Source: Desulfobacillus sp041396245
GTDB lineage: Bacteria > Pseudomonadota > Gammaproteobacteria > Burkholderiales > Rhodocyclaceae
Reading direction: 5' to 3'
Assembly (NCBI GenBank): GCA_041396245.1
Contig: JAWKYW010000018.1
Location: 1 to 59,981, forward strand
DNA length: 59,981 nucleotides
Shown here: positions 30,429 through 38,984 of the stretch, in pieces
How the letters are laid out: every line of letters begins with the position of its first letter
Position numbering within the stretch: position 1 is the stretch's first letter
The notes under the pieces: generated by a model
What the model was told of the DNA's origin: nothing
Database searches by the model: none
What the model saw: the letters and a program-made list of their open reading frames with translations, nothing else
Position numbers and translations under genes: made by a program

Positions 30429-31501
30429 GCCCGAACACCCGCTTCGTACCAGCCCTTGCTGGCATTCACCACACGCACCACCAGCAGCATCACCGGCACC
30501 TCGATCAGCACGCCGACCACGGTGGCGAGCGCGGCGCCGGACTCGAAACCGAACAGCGAAATCGCCGCCGCCACCGCCAGCTCGAAGAAATTGGAGGCGC
30601 CAATCAGCGCCGAGGGGCAGGCGATGTTGTGCTTCTCGCCGACCGCGCGGTTGAGCCAGTAGGCCAGCGCCGAGTTGAAGAAGACCTGGATCAGGATCGG
30701 CACCGCCAGCAGGGCGATGATCAGCGGCTGGGCGAGGATGGCGCGGCCCTGGAAGGCGAACAACAGCACCAGCGTGGCGAGCAGCGCCGTGATCGACCAC
30801 GGTCCGATCTTCGCCATGGTCGCGTCGAAGTGCGCCTGGCCTTTCTTCAGCAGCGTCGCGCGCCAGAGCTGCGCCAGCGCCAGCGGGATGACGATGTAGA
30901 GCACGACGGAGGTGACCAGCGTGTCCCACGGCACGGTTATCGAGGAGATGCCGAGCAGCAGGCCGACGATGGGGGCGAAGGCGAAGATCATGATGGTGTC
31001 GTTCACCGCCACCTGCGACAGGGTGAACAGCGGGTCGCCGTTGCTGAGCCGGCTCCAGACGAAGACCATCGCGGTGCAGGGTGCGGCGGCGAGCAGGATG
31101 AGGCCGGCGATGTAGGAATCGATCTGGTCGGCCGGCAGGTACGGGGCAAAAATCTGGCGGATGAACAGCCAGCCGAGGAAAGCCATCGAAAACGGCTTCA
31201 CCAGCCAGTTCACGAACAGCGTCACGCCGATGCCGCGCACGTGCTGCCTGATCTCGTGCAGGGCGCCGAAGTCCACCTTCACCAGCATCGGGATGATCAT
31301 CACCCAGATGAGCAAGCCGACCGGGAGGTTGACGTTCGCCACCTCCATGCGGCCGAGCGCCTGGAACGGCGCCGGCAGGAACTGGCCGAGGGCGATGCCG
31401 GCGACGATGCAGAGGAACACCCAGACGGTAAGGTAGCGTTCGAACAGGCTCATCGGCACATGCGCTGCGGCCTTGGCGGTGACTTCGCATTGGGCGGACA
31501 T
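30425..31501 (-). CDS. acr3: Acr3-type arsenite efflux permease
   Basis: A 358-aa ten-helix arsenite exporter of the inner membrane. The essential cysteine lies in LLAAAPCTAMVFVWSRLSNGD, and the conserved charged helix FELAVAAAISLFGFESGAALA is present. It follows arsR by 6 bases and is coupled to the GDCCVxC gene. Together with ArsC elsewhere in the window it gives arsenate as well as arsenite resistance. Confidence 0.95.
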   Translation of the reverse strand: MSAQCEVTAKAAAHVPMSLFERYLTVWVFLCIVAGIALGQFLPAPFQALGRMEVANVNLPVGLLIWVMIIPMLVKVDFGALHEIRQHVRGIGVTLFVNWLVKPFSMAFLGWLFIRQIFAPYLPADQIDSYIAGLILLAAAPCTAMVFVWSRLSNGDPLFTLSQVAVNDTIMIFAFAPIVGLLLGISSITVPWDTLVTSVVLYIVIPLALAQLWRATLLKKGQAHFDATMAKIGPWSITALLATLVLLFAFQGRAILAQPLIIALLAVPILIQVFFNSALAYWLNRAVGEKHNIACPSALIGASNFFELAVAAAISLFGFESGAALATVVGVLIEVPVMLLVVRVVNASKGWYEAGVRA

Positions 31502-31507
31502 GGTCGG

Positions 31508-31840
31508 TCAGGCCGCGATGATTTTTTTGCGACGGGCTTTCGCCGGCGGACACGGCCGGCCGCCGCAGCAGTTCTCGGTGAGAAACCCGACAAGGCCGTT
31601 CATCGCCTCGAAGTTGGCGGAATAGAAGATGAAGCGGCCCTGCTGGCGGGCGTCGACCAGGCCGGCATTGGACAATTGCGCGAGATGGAAGGACAGCGTC
31701 GCCGGCGCCACGCCCAGCCGCGCGCCGATGTCGCCGGCGCACAGCCCCTCCGGCCCGGCCTGGACGAGGAGGCGGAAGACGCCCAGGCGGGTTTCCTGGG
31801 CCAGCGCGGCAAGGCAGTGCACGGCCTTATTCATTTTCAT
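31508..31840 (-). CDS. arsR: ArsR-family arsenite-responsive repressor
   Basis: A 110-aa winged-HTH repressor (LGVFRLLVQAGPEGLCAGDI, GARLGVAPATLSFHLAQLSNAGLV). The arsenite site is the C-terminal NCCGGRPC (Cys91, Cys92, Cys97), the arrangement known from Acidithiobacillus ferrooxidans ArsR rather than the alpha-3 CxC site of the E. coli plasmid type. It is first gene of the ars operon and lies right behind a palindromic operator. Confidence 0.92.
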   Translation of the reverse strand: MKMNKAVHCLAALAQETRLGVFRLLVQAGPEGLCAGDIGARLGVAPATLSFHLAQLSNAGLVDARQQGRFIFYSANFEAMNGLVGFLTENCCGGRPCPPAKARRKKIIAA

Positions 31841-31842
31841 GA

Positions 31843-31858
31843 TTCGATGATAATCGAA
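31843..31858. promoter_or_regulatory. Candidate ArsR operator
   Basis: TTCGAT-GATA-ATCGAA, perfect 6-bp arms, 2 bases upstream of the arsR start codon, in an AT-rich promoter. Confidence 0.65.
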
Positions 31859-32001
31859 ATATCAATCGCGGCGCAACGATCCGCCCGAAATTTGACCTGC
31901 CTCAGTTGCCGGGCCGGCATCCGCGAGTATGATCGCGCGACTGTTTTTGGCTTGCCCCGTCTTCTGAGCATTGAATTATTTCCGCTTAAAGGAGAATCAT
32001 T

Positions 32002-33090
32002 GTGACCACCCAGGAAACGCCCAAGGCCTGCCCGGCCGCGGAGCACCCCCCCGCCTGTACGGCGCCGGCGTCCGCCGACCCCGCCGCGAGCGCCACGAAA
32101 ACCACGCGCCGCGACTTCCTCAAGGCCGGCGGCATGCTGAGCCTGTCCTCGCTGATGGGCACGGCGGCGCTGATGGCCCAGACCGACGACGCCCATGCGG
32201 CGGCCGAATGGGCCGAGCACTTCCAGAAGAACTACCGCCTGATGACGGACGCGGAAAAGGCCGAGGCGCGCACCCGGCTGGAGAAGCGCTATTCCGCCGA
32301 GTACGGCAAGCCGGTCAGCGTCGACACCACCGGCCCGCAGCCCGGCATGCTGATGGGCTACGCCCTCAACATCAGGAAGTGCATCGGCTGCCGCCGCTGC
32401 GTGCATGCCTGCGTCGAGGAGAACAACCAGTCGCGCGGCCCGCGGCCGGGCGAGAAGATCGAGTGGATCCAGGTGCTGCGCATGGAGCGCGGCAAGTTCG
32501 AGCAGGAGAAGATGAACCAGGGCTATCCCGAGGGGCTCGGCATCCAGGTCGGCGGCAACGCCTACACGCCGGCCGGCGCGGTGCTCGAGGGCCAGTACCA
32601 CTACAACCCCGAGAAGGTGCCGGAGGCGGACGCGACCTACATGCCGATCGCCTGCATGCAGTGCGAGAAACCGCCCTGCGTCAAGGTCTGCCCGGTGCGC
32701 ACGACCTACCGCGAGGCCGACGGCCCGGTGGTGATCGACTACAACTGGTGCATCGGCTGCAAGATGTGCATGAATGCCTGCCCCTACTGGGCACGCCGCT
32801 TCAACCTCACCACGCCGGTACTGCCGAAGGAAGAAATGAATCCGGTGACGCACTACCTGGGCAACCGGCCGCGCATGCGCGGCGTGGTCGAGAAGTGCCA
32901 CTGGTGCCTGCAGCGGACCCGCCACGGCCGCTACCCGGCCTGCGTCGAGGTCTGCCCGGTCGGCGCCCGCAAGTTCGGCAACCTGCTCGACCCGGAAAGC
33001 GAAGTGAGCCTGATCCTGGCGCGGAAAAACGTGTTCCGCCTCAAGGCCGAGCTCAACACCTTCCCCAAATTCTTCTACTTCTACGATTGA
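32002..33090 (+). CDS. Tat-exported four-cluster ferredoxin subunit (DsrO/PsrB-like)
   Basis: A 362-aa periplasmic iron-sulfur protein. The twin-arginine signal is TRRDFLKAGGMLSLSSL at about residues 35-60. Four [4Fe-4S] motifs follow: CIGCRRCVHAC, CMQCEKPPCVKVCP, CIGCKMCMNACP and CHWCLQRTRHGRYPACVEVCP. Start is GTG at 32002 after AAAGGAG. It pairs with the NrfD gene 10 bases downstream. No molybdopterin catalytic subunit is encoded beside it, which sets it apart from Psr/Phs/Nrf reductases and nearer to DsrMKJOP-type electron-transfer modules. Confidence 0.9.
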   Translation: MTTQETPKACPAAEHPPACTAPASADPAASATKTTRRDFLKAGGMLSLSSLMGTAALMAQTDDAHAAAEWAEHFQKNYRLMTDAEKAEARTRLEKRYSAEYGKPVSVDTTGPQPGMLMGYALNIRKCIGCRRCVHACVEENNQSRGPRPGEKIEWIQVLRMERGKFEQEKMNQGYPEGLGIQVGGNAYTPAGAVLEGQYHYNPEKVPEADATYMPIACMQCEKPPCVKVCPVRTTYREADGPVVIDYNWCIGCKMCMNACPYWARRFNLTTPVLPKEEMNPVTHYLGNRPRMRGVVEKCHWCLQRTRHGRYPACVEVCPVGARKFGNLLDPESEVSLILARKNVFRLKAELNTFPKFFYFYD

Positions 33091-33100
33091 GGAGCCGACC

Positions 33101-34324
33101 GTGCATCAACTGATCAGCTTCACTTCCGACTACACCCGCTACGTCCTCAAGGGCGGCACCAAGTTCTACGCCTGGATGGGCTCGCTGTCGGTGCTCATCC
33201 TCGCCATGTTCTACGTGTTCTACCTGCAGAACACCGACGGCCTGATCGTCACCGGCATGACCAGCCAGATCAGCGACGGCCTGTACCTGGCCAACCTGGT
33301 GTTCCTGGTGGGCGTGGCCGCCGGGGCGGTGACCATCGTCTTCCCGGCCTATGTCTATCACCACGAAGGCATGCACAAGGTGGCCGTGCTGGGCGAAATG
33401 CTGGCCATCTCGGCGGTGATCATGGTGATGGTGTTCGTCTTTGCCCACATGGGCCGGCCGGACCGCCTCTGGCACATGATTCCGCCACGAGGCATCTACA
33501 GCTTCTCCTCGATGCTGGGCTGGGACGTGATGGTGCTCAACGGCTACCTGGTCCTCAACGCCATCTGCGGCTTCTACTACCTGTGGTGCAAGTACACCGG
33601 CAACCCGGTCAACAGGAAATGGTTCATCCCCCTGGTGTATGTCGCCATCGCCTGGGCGCTGTCGATCCACACCGTGACGGCCTTCCTGATGGCCAACAAC
33701 CCGGCGCGCCCGATGTGGTTCCACAGCATGATGCCGATCCGCTTCATCGCCACCGCCTTCGCGGCCGGCCCGGCGCTGATCATCCTGATCTTCCTGGTCA
33801 TCCGCAAGAACACCAGTTTCTGGGTCGATGACAGCGCGATCAAGCTGCTCACCACGATCGTGCAGTTCTGCCTGGGCATCGCCATCTTCCTGACCCTGTC
33901 CGAAGTCGTGGTCGAGCTGTATGCCCGCACCGAGCACGCCAACGGCCTCTACTACCTGATGTTCGGCCTGCACGGCCTTACCGGGCTGGTGCCGTGGTTC
34001 TGGAGTTCGGTGGTGCTGATGGTCGGCGCGTTCGTGATGCTCTTCATGCCGTCGTTCCGCAACGACTTCAACAAGCTGCAAATCCCCTGCGCGATGGCCT
34101 TCGCCGGCATCTGGATCGAGAAGGGCATGGGCCTGATCGTCCCCGGCTACATCCCCTCGCCGATCGGCGAAGTCACCGAGTATCACCCGAGCTTCGTCGA
34201 GTGGCTGCTGACCCTCGGCATCTGGGCCTTCGGTTTCTTCATCCTGACCATCCTGCTCAAGGGCGCCATCGGCATCCTGCTGGGCGAGGTCAAGTACGGC
34301 GGCCAGGCCGCCGCGGCGAAGTGA
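33101..34324 (+). CDS. NrfD/PsrC-type quinone-interacting membrane subunit
   Basis: A 407-aa polytopic integral membrane protein of the NrfD family with about ten helices (AWMGSLSVLILAMFYVFYLQ; HMGRPDRLWHMIPP; SFSSMLGWDVMVLNGYLVLN). The HMGRPDRLWH loop is the family hallmark. It exchanges electrons between quinones and the Fe-S partner. It is translated between the Fe-S gene (10 bases) and a multihaem cytochrome (10 bases). Confidence 0.92.
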   Translation: MHQLISFTSDYTRYVLKGGTKFYAWMGSLSVLILAMFYVFYLQNTDGLIVTGMTSQISDGLYLANLVFLVGVAAGAVTIVFPAYVYHHEGMHKVAVLGEMLAISAVIMVMVFVFAHMGRPDRLWHMIPPRGIYSFSSMLGWDVMVLNGYLVLNAICGFYYLWCKYTGNPVNRKWFIPLVYVAIAWALSIHTVTAFLMANNPARPMWFHSMMPIRFIATAFAAGPALIILIFLVIRKNTSFWVDDSAIKLLTTIVQFCLGIAIFLTLSEVVVELYARTEHANGLYYLMFGLHGLTGLVPWFWSSVVLMVGAFVMLFMPSFRNDFNKLQIPCAMAFAGIWIEKGMGLIVPGYIPSPIGEVTEYHPSFVEWLLTLGIWAFGFFILTILLKGAIGILLGEVKYGGQAAAAK

Positions 34325-34334
34325 GGCGACGATC

Positions 34335-35195
34335 ATGAAAAAACTGGCTATTTACACGATGGCTTTGGCGCTCTGCGGCAGCGCGATCTACGCCGTTTCC
34401 GCCGCGCAAACGGCAGCCGCACCGGCGCAGGAAGCCGCGCCGCCGGCCGAGCCTGCCCAGGAAGCCGCCAAGGAGGCCGCGCCGAAGGAGCCGCTCGTCT
34501 GCTTCGAGAGCCGCAAGGGCGCATCCGAGATCACCCAGAAGGAGATCAAGCCGGGGCTGCCCAACGTCAAGTGCTCGCCGACCACCGGCGCGGCACTCTG
34601 GTACGGCGACCCCTACGACGGCACCGTGCCGATGGGCAAGATGCCGGGGCTGGAGAACATTCCCGAGGGGCATGCCGTAATCAAGCCGCGCTCGGAGAAG
34701 CTGGCGCTGATGCCGATGTGCGGCACGGCCTGCCACAACGGCGTCGGTCCCAACGCCAATCCGCCGACCTTGCCGAAGGACAAGAGGGCCAAGCCGAACC
34801 CGACCATGGAGGCGATGGTGCCCGACCTCGCGAATCTCCAACATGGTCGCGGCCGCGTCTGGTGCATGGACTGCCACCATTTGACCCAGCGCAACAAGCT
34901 GGTCGACAACTTCGGCGACCCGGTCAGCTTCGACCAGCCGCAGCTGCTGTGCGGCAAGTGCCACGGCGACAAACTGCGCGACTGGCGCGACGGCATCCAC
35001 GGCAAGCGCATCGGCGAATTCGTCAGCACCGGCAAGAAGCGCTGGTTCACCTGCACCGAATGCCACAACCCGCACAACGTGCAGGACGGCGAGCGCAACC
35101 GCGGCTTCGTCCAGCTGCAGCCCGAACCTTCGCCCCAGCTGCCGAGGGGCATGAAGGATGCGAAGCACGAGAAGCTGCATCCGATCCCGCACTGA
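34335..35195 (+). CDS. Exported tetrahaem cytochrome c with one CX3CH site
   Basis: A 286-aa cytochrome with an N-terminal signal anchor, then an Ala/Pro/Glu-rich linker (residues 25-52). Haem sites are Cys129-His134 (CGTACH, three residues between the cysteines instead of two), CMDCHH at 177, CGKCH at 206 and CTECH at 240. Two further cysteines (56 and 80) precede them. The other three sites are standard. Likely the electron acceptor or donor of the NrfD/Fe-S module. Confidence 0.87.
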   Translation: MKKLAIYTMALALCGSAIYAVSAAQTAAAPAQEAAPPAEPAQEAAKEAAPKEPLVCFESRKGASEITQKEIKPGLPNVKCSPTTGAALWYGDPYDGTVPMGKMPGLENIPEGHAVIKPRSEKLALMPMCGTACHNGVGPNANPPTLPKDKRAKPNPTMEAMVPDLANLQHGRGRVWCMDCHHLTQRNKLVDNFGDPVSFDQPQLLCGKCHGDKLRDWRDGIHGKRIGEFVSTGKKRWFTCTECHNPHNVQDGERNRGFVQLQPEPSPQLPRGMKDAKHEKLHPIPH

Positions 35196-35205
35196 TGCCC
35201 AACTG

Positions 35206-35628
35206 ATGTCAGACGCGCCCGAGAAACCGCAAAGGGGCGACCCCGCCTGGGTCGCCCCGGCGCTGACGCGCGAGGCGCAGACCCGCAAGGTCGGCAAGAC
35301 GCCGGTCTTCTTCGGGCCGCCGCTGGCCATCCTCACCGACGGCCAGAAGAACACCATGGAGATCAGCGGCCGGCTCAACCGCACGGCGGAGCGCTACCTC
35401 GAAATCCTCAGGCACCACGGCCTGGAACTCTCCGAGCCGGAGCGCCAGTGCCTCGCCCACATCTGCCATATCGGCTTCATGTCGCCGCTGGAAATCCGCG
35501 AACTGCCCTTCGAGGTCGGCCTGACGCAATTCGAATGCGAGGGGCTGGACAAGGCGGCGCTGGCGCAGAAGCTCGAGGCGGCCAGCTTCGCCGACCTCGT
35601 CGCCGTCGTCGAGTCGCTGGGATTCTGA
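35206..35628 (+). CDS. Unknown cytoplasmic protein of the Fe-S/NrfD operon
   Basis: A 140-aa protein starting MSDAPEKPQRGDPAWVAPAL. It is mainly helical in the second half (NRTAERYLEILRHHGLELSE; ERQCLAHICHIGF) with no signal peptide and no recognised domain. The spacing of 10 bases to the cytochrome and 2 bases to the hemerythrin gene places it firmly in the operon. Confidence 0.7.
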   Translation: MSDAPEKPQRGDPAWVAPALTREAQTRKVGKTPVFFGPPLAILTDGQKNTMEISGRLNRTAERYLEILRHHGLELSEPERQCLAHICHIGFMSPLEIRELPFEVGLTQFECEGLDKAALAQKLEAASFADLVAVVESLGF

Positions 35629-35630
35629 CC

Positions 35631-36035
35631 GTGGCGAACCGCGTGCAGTGGACGCCCGGGCACAGCGTCGGCAACGCCAGCCTCGACGAACAGCACCGGG
35701 CCATCCTGGCGCGCTGCAACGACCTGGCCGACTGCCTCGACGCCGGAGGCCTGGAGGGCGAGCGGCGCTTCGACGAGACCTTGCAGGAACTGATGGCCCT
35801 CGCGCGCGGGCACTTCGCCGCCGAGGAGGCCCTGCTCGTGCGCTGCGGCTATCCGGAACTCGAGGATTACCGCAGCGAGTGCGAGGAGTTCGACTATCTC
35901 TCGGCCGAAATCATCACCACCGAGAACTTCGACCGGAACGAACTGCAGACCTTCCTCGCCCTGTGGTGGGCAGGTCACATCCTGGGCGCCGCCCGGAACC
36001 ATCGCCCCTGCCTGGAGCGGCAGCCGGACGCCTGA
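35631..36035 (+). CDS. Bacteriohemerythrin-like protein
   Basis: A 134-aa hemerythrin-fold protein beginning VQWTPGHSVGNASLDEQHRA, the classic N-terminal signature. Further ligands are in ARGHFAAEEALLVRCGYP and in the C-terminal WWAGHILGAARNH helix. The order H...HxxxE...HxxxxD/E is only partly conserved at the end. GTG start at 35631, two bases after the previous stop. Binding of O2 or a related di-iron role near a redox module is plausible. Confidence 0.8.
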   Translation: MANRVQWTPGHSVGNASLDEQHRAILARCNDLADCLDAGGLEGERRFDETLQELMALARGHFAAEEALLVRCGYPELEDYRSECEEFDYLSAEIITTENFDRNELQTFLALWWAGHILGAARNHRPCLERQPDA

Positions 36036-36077
36036 GGCGGCGGCACCGGCCGGGCGTCCGGATTCAGCGGCGCGCCA

Positions 36078-37196
36078 TCAGGTCTTTCCCTTGCGCGGCG
36101 CGGCTTTTTTCCCGCCGAAGAAATGCCGGTACGCCAGCTTCTGGTCGGCGAGGGTGTCGTGCTGCCAGCGGCCGGCGCGCTCGGCGAAGGCCCGCATCGA
36201 GGCGCTGACCTTGCCGAACATCGGATCCTCCCCGCTCTTCTTCGCGACGAGGCGCTCCCAGGCGGCGAGCTGGCGGCGCAGGATGTCGTCCGGCGTCTTG
36301 CGGAAGCTGACTTTCTGCAGCAGCGCCTGGTGGTCGCGCGAGTAGCGGTCGATGGCCTTCCAGGACATGTCGGCCGAGCAGGCCTCGACGGCGTGGCGGA
36401 TGACGGCGCGCAGCTCGTCGGGCAGCCGGTTGTAACGGCGGCGATTGAAGACCACCTCGAGCTGCTCGGCGCTCTGGTGGAAACTCTGCAGCAGGCAGTG
36501 GCGCGCCACCTCGGGCAGGCCGAGCGCGAGGTCGGAGGTGGCGTTGTTGAATTCGGCCGCGTCGATGATGCCGCGATCGATCGCCGGCACGATCTCCGCC
36601 GCCGGCAGCGGGCTGACCTGCATGCCGAGCGCCTCGTACATCTCGATGGCGAGGCCGACGCTGCGGAACTTCAGGCCGCGCAGGTCCCTGATGCGGCGGA
36701 CCGGCTTGGTGAACCAGCCGAAGGGCTGCGTCGGCATCGGCCCGTAGAGGAAGGAGGCGACCTCGAGGCCGAGGCTGGCGTAGATCTCCTCTAGAAGCTG
36801 GCGGCCGCCGCCGTAATGGTGCCAGGCCAGCAGGGTGTTGGCGTCCATGCCGTAGGCGGCGCCGGAGCCCCACAGGCCGAGGGCGGCGCTCTTGCCGGCC
36901 CAGTAGGTGACGACGCCATGGCCGCCGTCGAGCTGGCCGCGCGATACCGCGTCGATGAGGTCGAAGGCCTTCACCACCGCGCCGGCCGGCAGCATCTCGA
37001 TCTTCAACCTGCCGCCGGACATGGCGTTCACCCGGGAGGCGAAGTCGAGGGCGTATTCGTGGAAGATGTCGTTGGCCGGCCAGGCCGACTGCCAGCGCAG
37101 GACCAGCGTTTTCTTCGCCGCGGCGACGGCGGGAAAACCCAGGGCGGCACCGCCGGCGAGGGCGGCGAGGAAGCGTCGGCGGGGAAGTGCGCTCAT
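36078..37196 (-). CDS. TRAP transporter substrate-binding protein (DctP family)
   Basis: A 372-aa periplasmic binding protein. An N-terminal Tat-like signal (PRRRFLAALAGGAALGFPAV) is followed by the DctP fold: LRWQSAWPANDIFHEYALDF, the LDGGHGVVTYWAGKSAALGL segment and the substrate-Arg region LRGLKFRSVGLAIEMYEALG. TRAP systems of this mannitol/chloroaromatic-like subclass usually have DctQ and DctM genes beside them; none is seen here. The ATG at 37196 overlaps the stop of the antiporter gene. Confidence 0.9.
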   Translation of the reverse strand: MSALPRRRFLAALAGGAALGFPAVAAAKKTLVLRWQSAWPANDIFHEYALDFASRVNAMSGGRLKIEMLPAGAVVKAFDLIDAVSRGQLDGGHGVVTYWAGKSAALGLWGSGAAYGMDANTLLAWHHYGGGRQLLEEIYASLGLEVASFLYGPMPTQPFGWFTKPVRRIRDLRGLKFRSVGLAIEMYEALGMQVSPLPAAEIVPAIDRGIIDAAEFNNATSDLALGLPEVARHCLLQSFHQSAEQLEVVFNRRRYNRLPDELRAVIRHAVEACSADMSWKAIDRYSRDHQALLQKVSFRKTPDDILRRQLAAWERLVAKKSGEDPMFGKVSASMRAFAERAGRWQHDTLADQKLAYRHFFGGKKAAPRKGKT

Positions 37197-38941
37197 GTTG
37201 CCTTGTCCTCCACGGATGGGTCGGCCGGCGCCGCTGCCGGCTCGCGGAACAGTTCGCGCAGGGCGCCGTAACGCTGGCGGCGCACTTCCTGCACGTCGTC
37301 GAGGGCGCGCGCGAGCGGCACGCCCATGCGCGTCAGCGTCTGCACGGCCAGCATCAGGCTGCCTTCCAGCACCTCCGGCACGACCTCGTCGGCGCCGGCG
37401 CGCTTGAGCTCGTCGAGGTGGCTGTCGTCGGCGGCGCGCACCACCACCGGCAGGTCGGGCCGGCGGCCGCGCACGATGCCCAGCACCTTGATCGCCGAGG
37501 GCACGTCGGCATAGGTCACGATGACGGCGCGGGCACGGTCGATTCCGGCCGCCACCAGCACCTCGCGCCGGTCGGCGTCGCCGAAGACGACCTTCTCCCC
37601 GGCCTTCACCGCCTGCTGCACGCGATGGGCGTCGGAATCGAGGGCGATGAAGGGGATCCGCTCGCGGGCGAGGAAGCGGGCGATGCTCTGGCCGGTGCGG
37701 CCGTAGCCGCAGACGATGGCGTGCTGTTCGATGTCGGCGGCGCTGACCGCCACTTCCTGCAGGGCGGCGGCGCGCTTCATCCATTCGTCGCGGTGCAGGC
37801 GCGCGCTCCAGTGGCGCGCCCGCTCGATGAGGAACGGCGCCAGCAGCATGGAGAGCAGCATGCCGGCGAGCGAGGGCTGGGTCACCTCGGGCGGCAGCAG
37901 CCCGTTGGCGCTGGCCAGCGTCAGCAGCACGAAGCCGAACTCGCCGGCCTGGGCGAGCTGGGCGGCGGTGCGAAAGGCCACGGCGAAGTCGGCCCGCGCC
38001 AGCCTCGTGACCAGCAGGACGAGCAGCCCCTTGCCGGCCACCAGCCCGGCGAGCACCAGCGCCACCCACTCGATGCGCTGCCACACCACGGCCAGGTCGA
38101 GCTGGGCGCCGATGGTGATGAAGAACAGGCCGAGCAGGACGTCGCGGAAGGGCCGGATGTCGGCCTCGACCTGGTGGCGGTACACCGTTTCCGAGATCAG
38201 CATGCCGCCGAGGAAGGCGCCGAGCGACATCGACAGCCCGAAATGCTCCGTCAGCCAGGCCATCGCCACCGTCAGCCACAGTACGTTGAGCATGAACAGC
38301 TCGGACGAGCGGCGCCGCGCCACCAGGTCGAACCAGCGCTGCAGCACGGGCCGGCCGAGCACCGTCACCAGCGCCAGCAGCAGCGTCGACTGCACCAGCG
38401 CCGTGCCCAGCGTGCCGGCCAGGCGCGAAGCATCGGCCAGCGCCGGCACCAGGATCAGGAGCGGCACCACGGCCAGGTCCTGGAACAGCAGCACGCTCAT
38501 GGTGCGCCGACCCGAGGCCGAGTGCAGGTCGAGCTTTTCCGCCAGCAGCTTGGCGACGATGGCCGTGGAGGACATGGCGAAGGCGGCACCCAGCGCCAGC
38601 CCGCCCTGCCAGGGAATGTCGCCGAAATGGGCGATCGCCAGCGTCGCCAGCATGGTGACGACGACCTGCGCGCCGCCCAGGCCGAACACCTGCCAGCGCA
38701 TGGCGACGAGCCGCGACAGGGAGAACTCGAGGCCGATCGAGAACATCAGGAACACCACGCCGAACTCGGCCAGGCGTTCGGTCTGGTCGCTTTCGGGCAG
38801 CCAGCCGAAGGCGTGCGGGCCGATGGCGATGCCGACCGCCAGATAGGCCAGCAGGGAGGGCAGGTTGGACAGGCGTGCCAGCGTCACCACCAGGACGGCG
38901 GCGGTCAGCAGGATGAGAACGAGCTGGAGACCCTCGTGCAT
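37193..38941 (-). CDS. Kef-type cation:proton antiporter with RCK/TrkA-N domain
   Basis: A 582-aa CPA2-family protein. The first 380 residues form the Na+/H+-exchanger domain (LPSLLAYLAVGIAIGPHAFG; GAAFAMSSTAIVAKLLAEK, with the KefB/C-like STA motif). A Rossmann TrkA-N domain begins at AIVCGYGRTGQSIARFLARE. It likely exports K+ or Na+ in exchange for protons with nucleotide or thiol gating. Start at ATG 38941 because extra upstream codons are Pro/Arg-rich non-homologous sequence. Operon with the NhaD gene upstream. Confidence 0.9.
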   Translation of the reverse strand: MHEGLQLVLILLTAAVLVVTLARLSNLPSLLAYLAVGIAIGPHAFGWLPESDQTERLAEFGVVFLMFSIGLEFSLSRLVAMRWQVFGLGGAQVVVTMLATLAIAHFGDIPWQGGLALGAAFAMSSTAIVAKLLAEKLDLHSASGRRTMSVLLFQDLAVVPLLILVPALADASRLAGTLGTALVQSTLLLALVTVLGRPVLQRWFDLVARRRSSELFMLNVLWLTVAMAWLTEHFGLSMSLGAFLGGMLISETVYRHQVEADIRPFRDVLLGLFFITIGAQLDLAVVWQRIEWVALVLAGLVAGKGLLVLLVTRLARADFAVAFRTAAQLAQAGEFGFVLLTLASANGLLPPEVTQPSLAGMLLSMLLAPFLIERARHWSARLHRDEWMKRAAALQEVAVSAADIEQHAIVCGYGRTGQSIARFLARERIPFIALDSDAHRVQQAVKAGEKVVFGDADRREVLVAAGIDRARAVIVTYADVPSAIKVLGIVRGRRPDLPVVVRAADDSHLDELKRAGADEVVPEVLEGSLMLAVQTLTRMGVPLARALDDVQEVRRQRYGALRELFREPAAAPADPSVEDKAT

Positions 38942-38984
38942 GTTCCCCGAAGGATAACCGATGCGGCGCCGCGCCGCAGCGGCC

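Noticed and set aside
15765..36320. Further AAAGTCAGC/GCTGACTTT words (about 15773, 13616, 21484, 21706, 25849, 36307)
   Set aside because: They match only 8-9 bases and mostly encode common LTL/LTF codons, so they were not counted as copies of the 10-mer.
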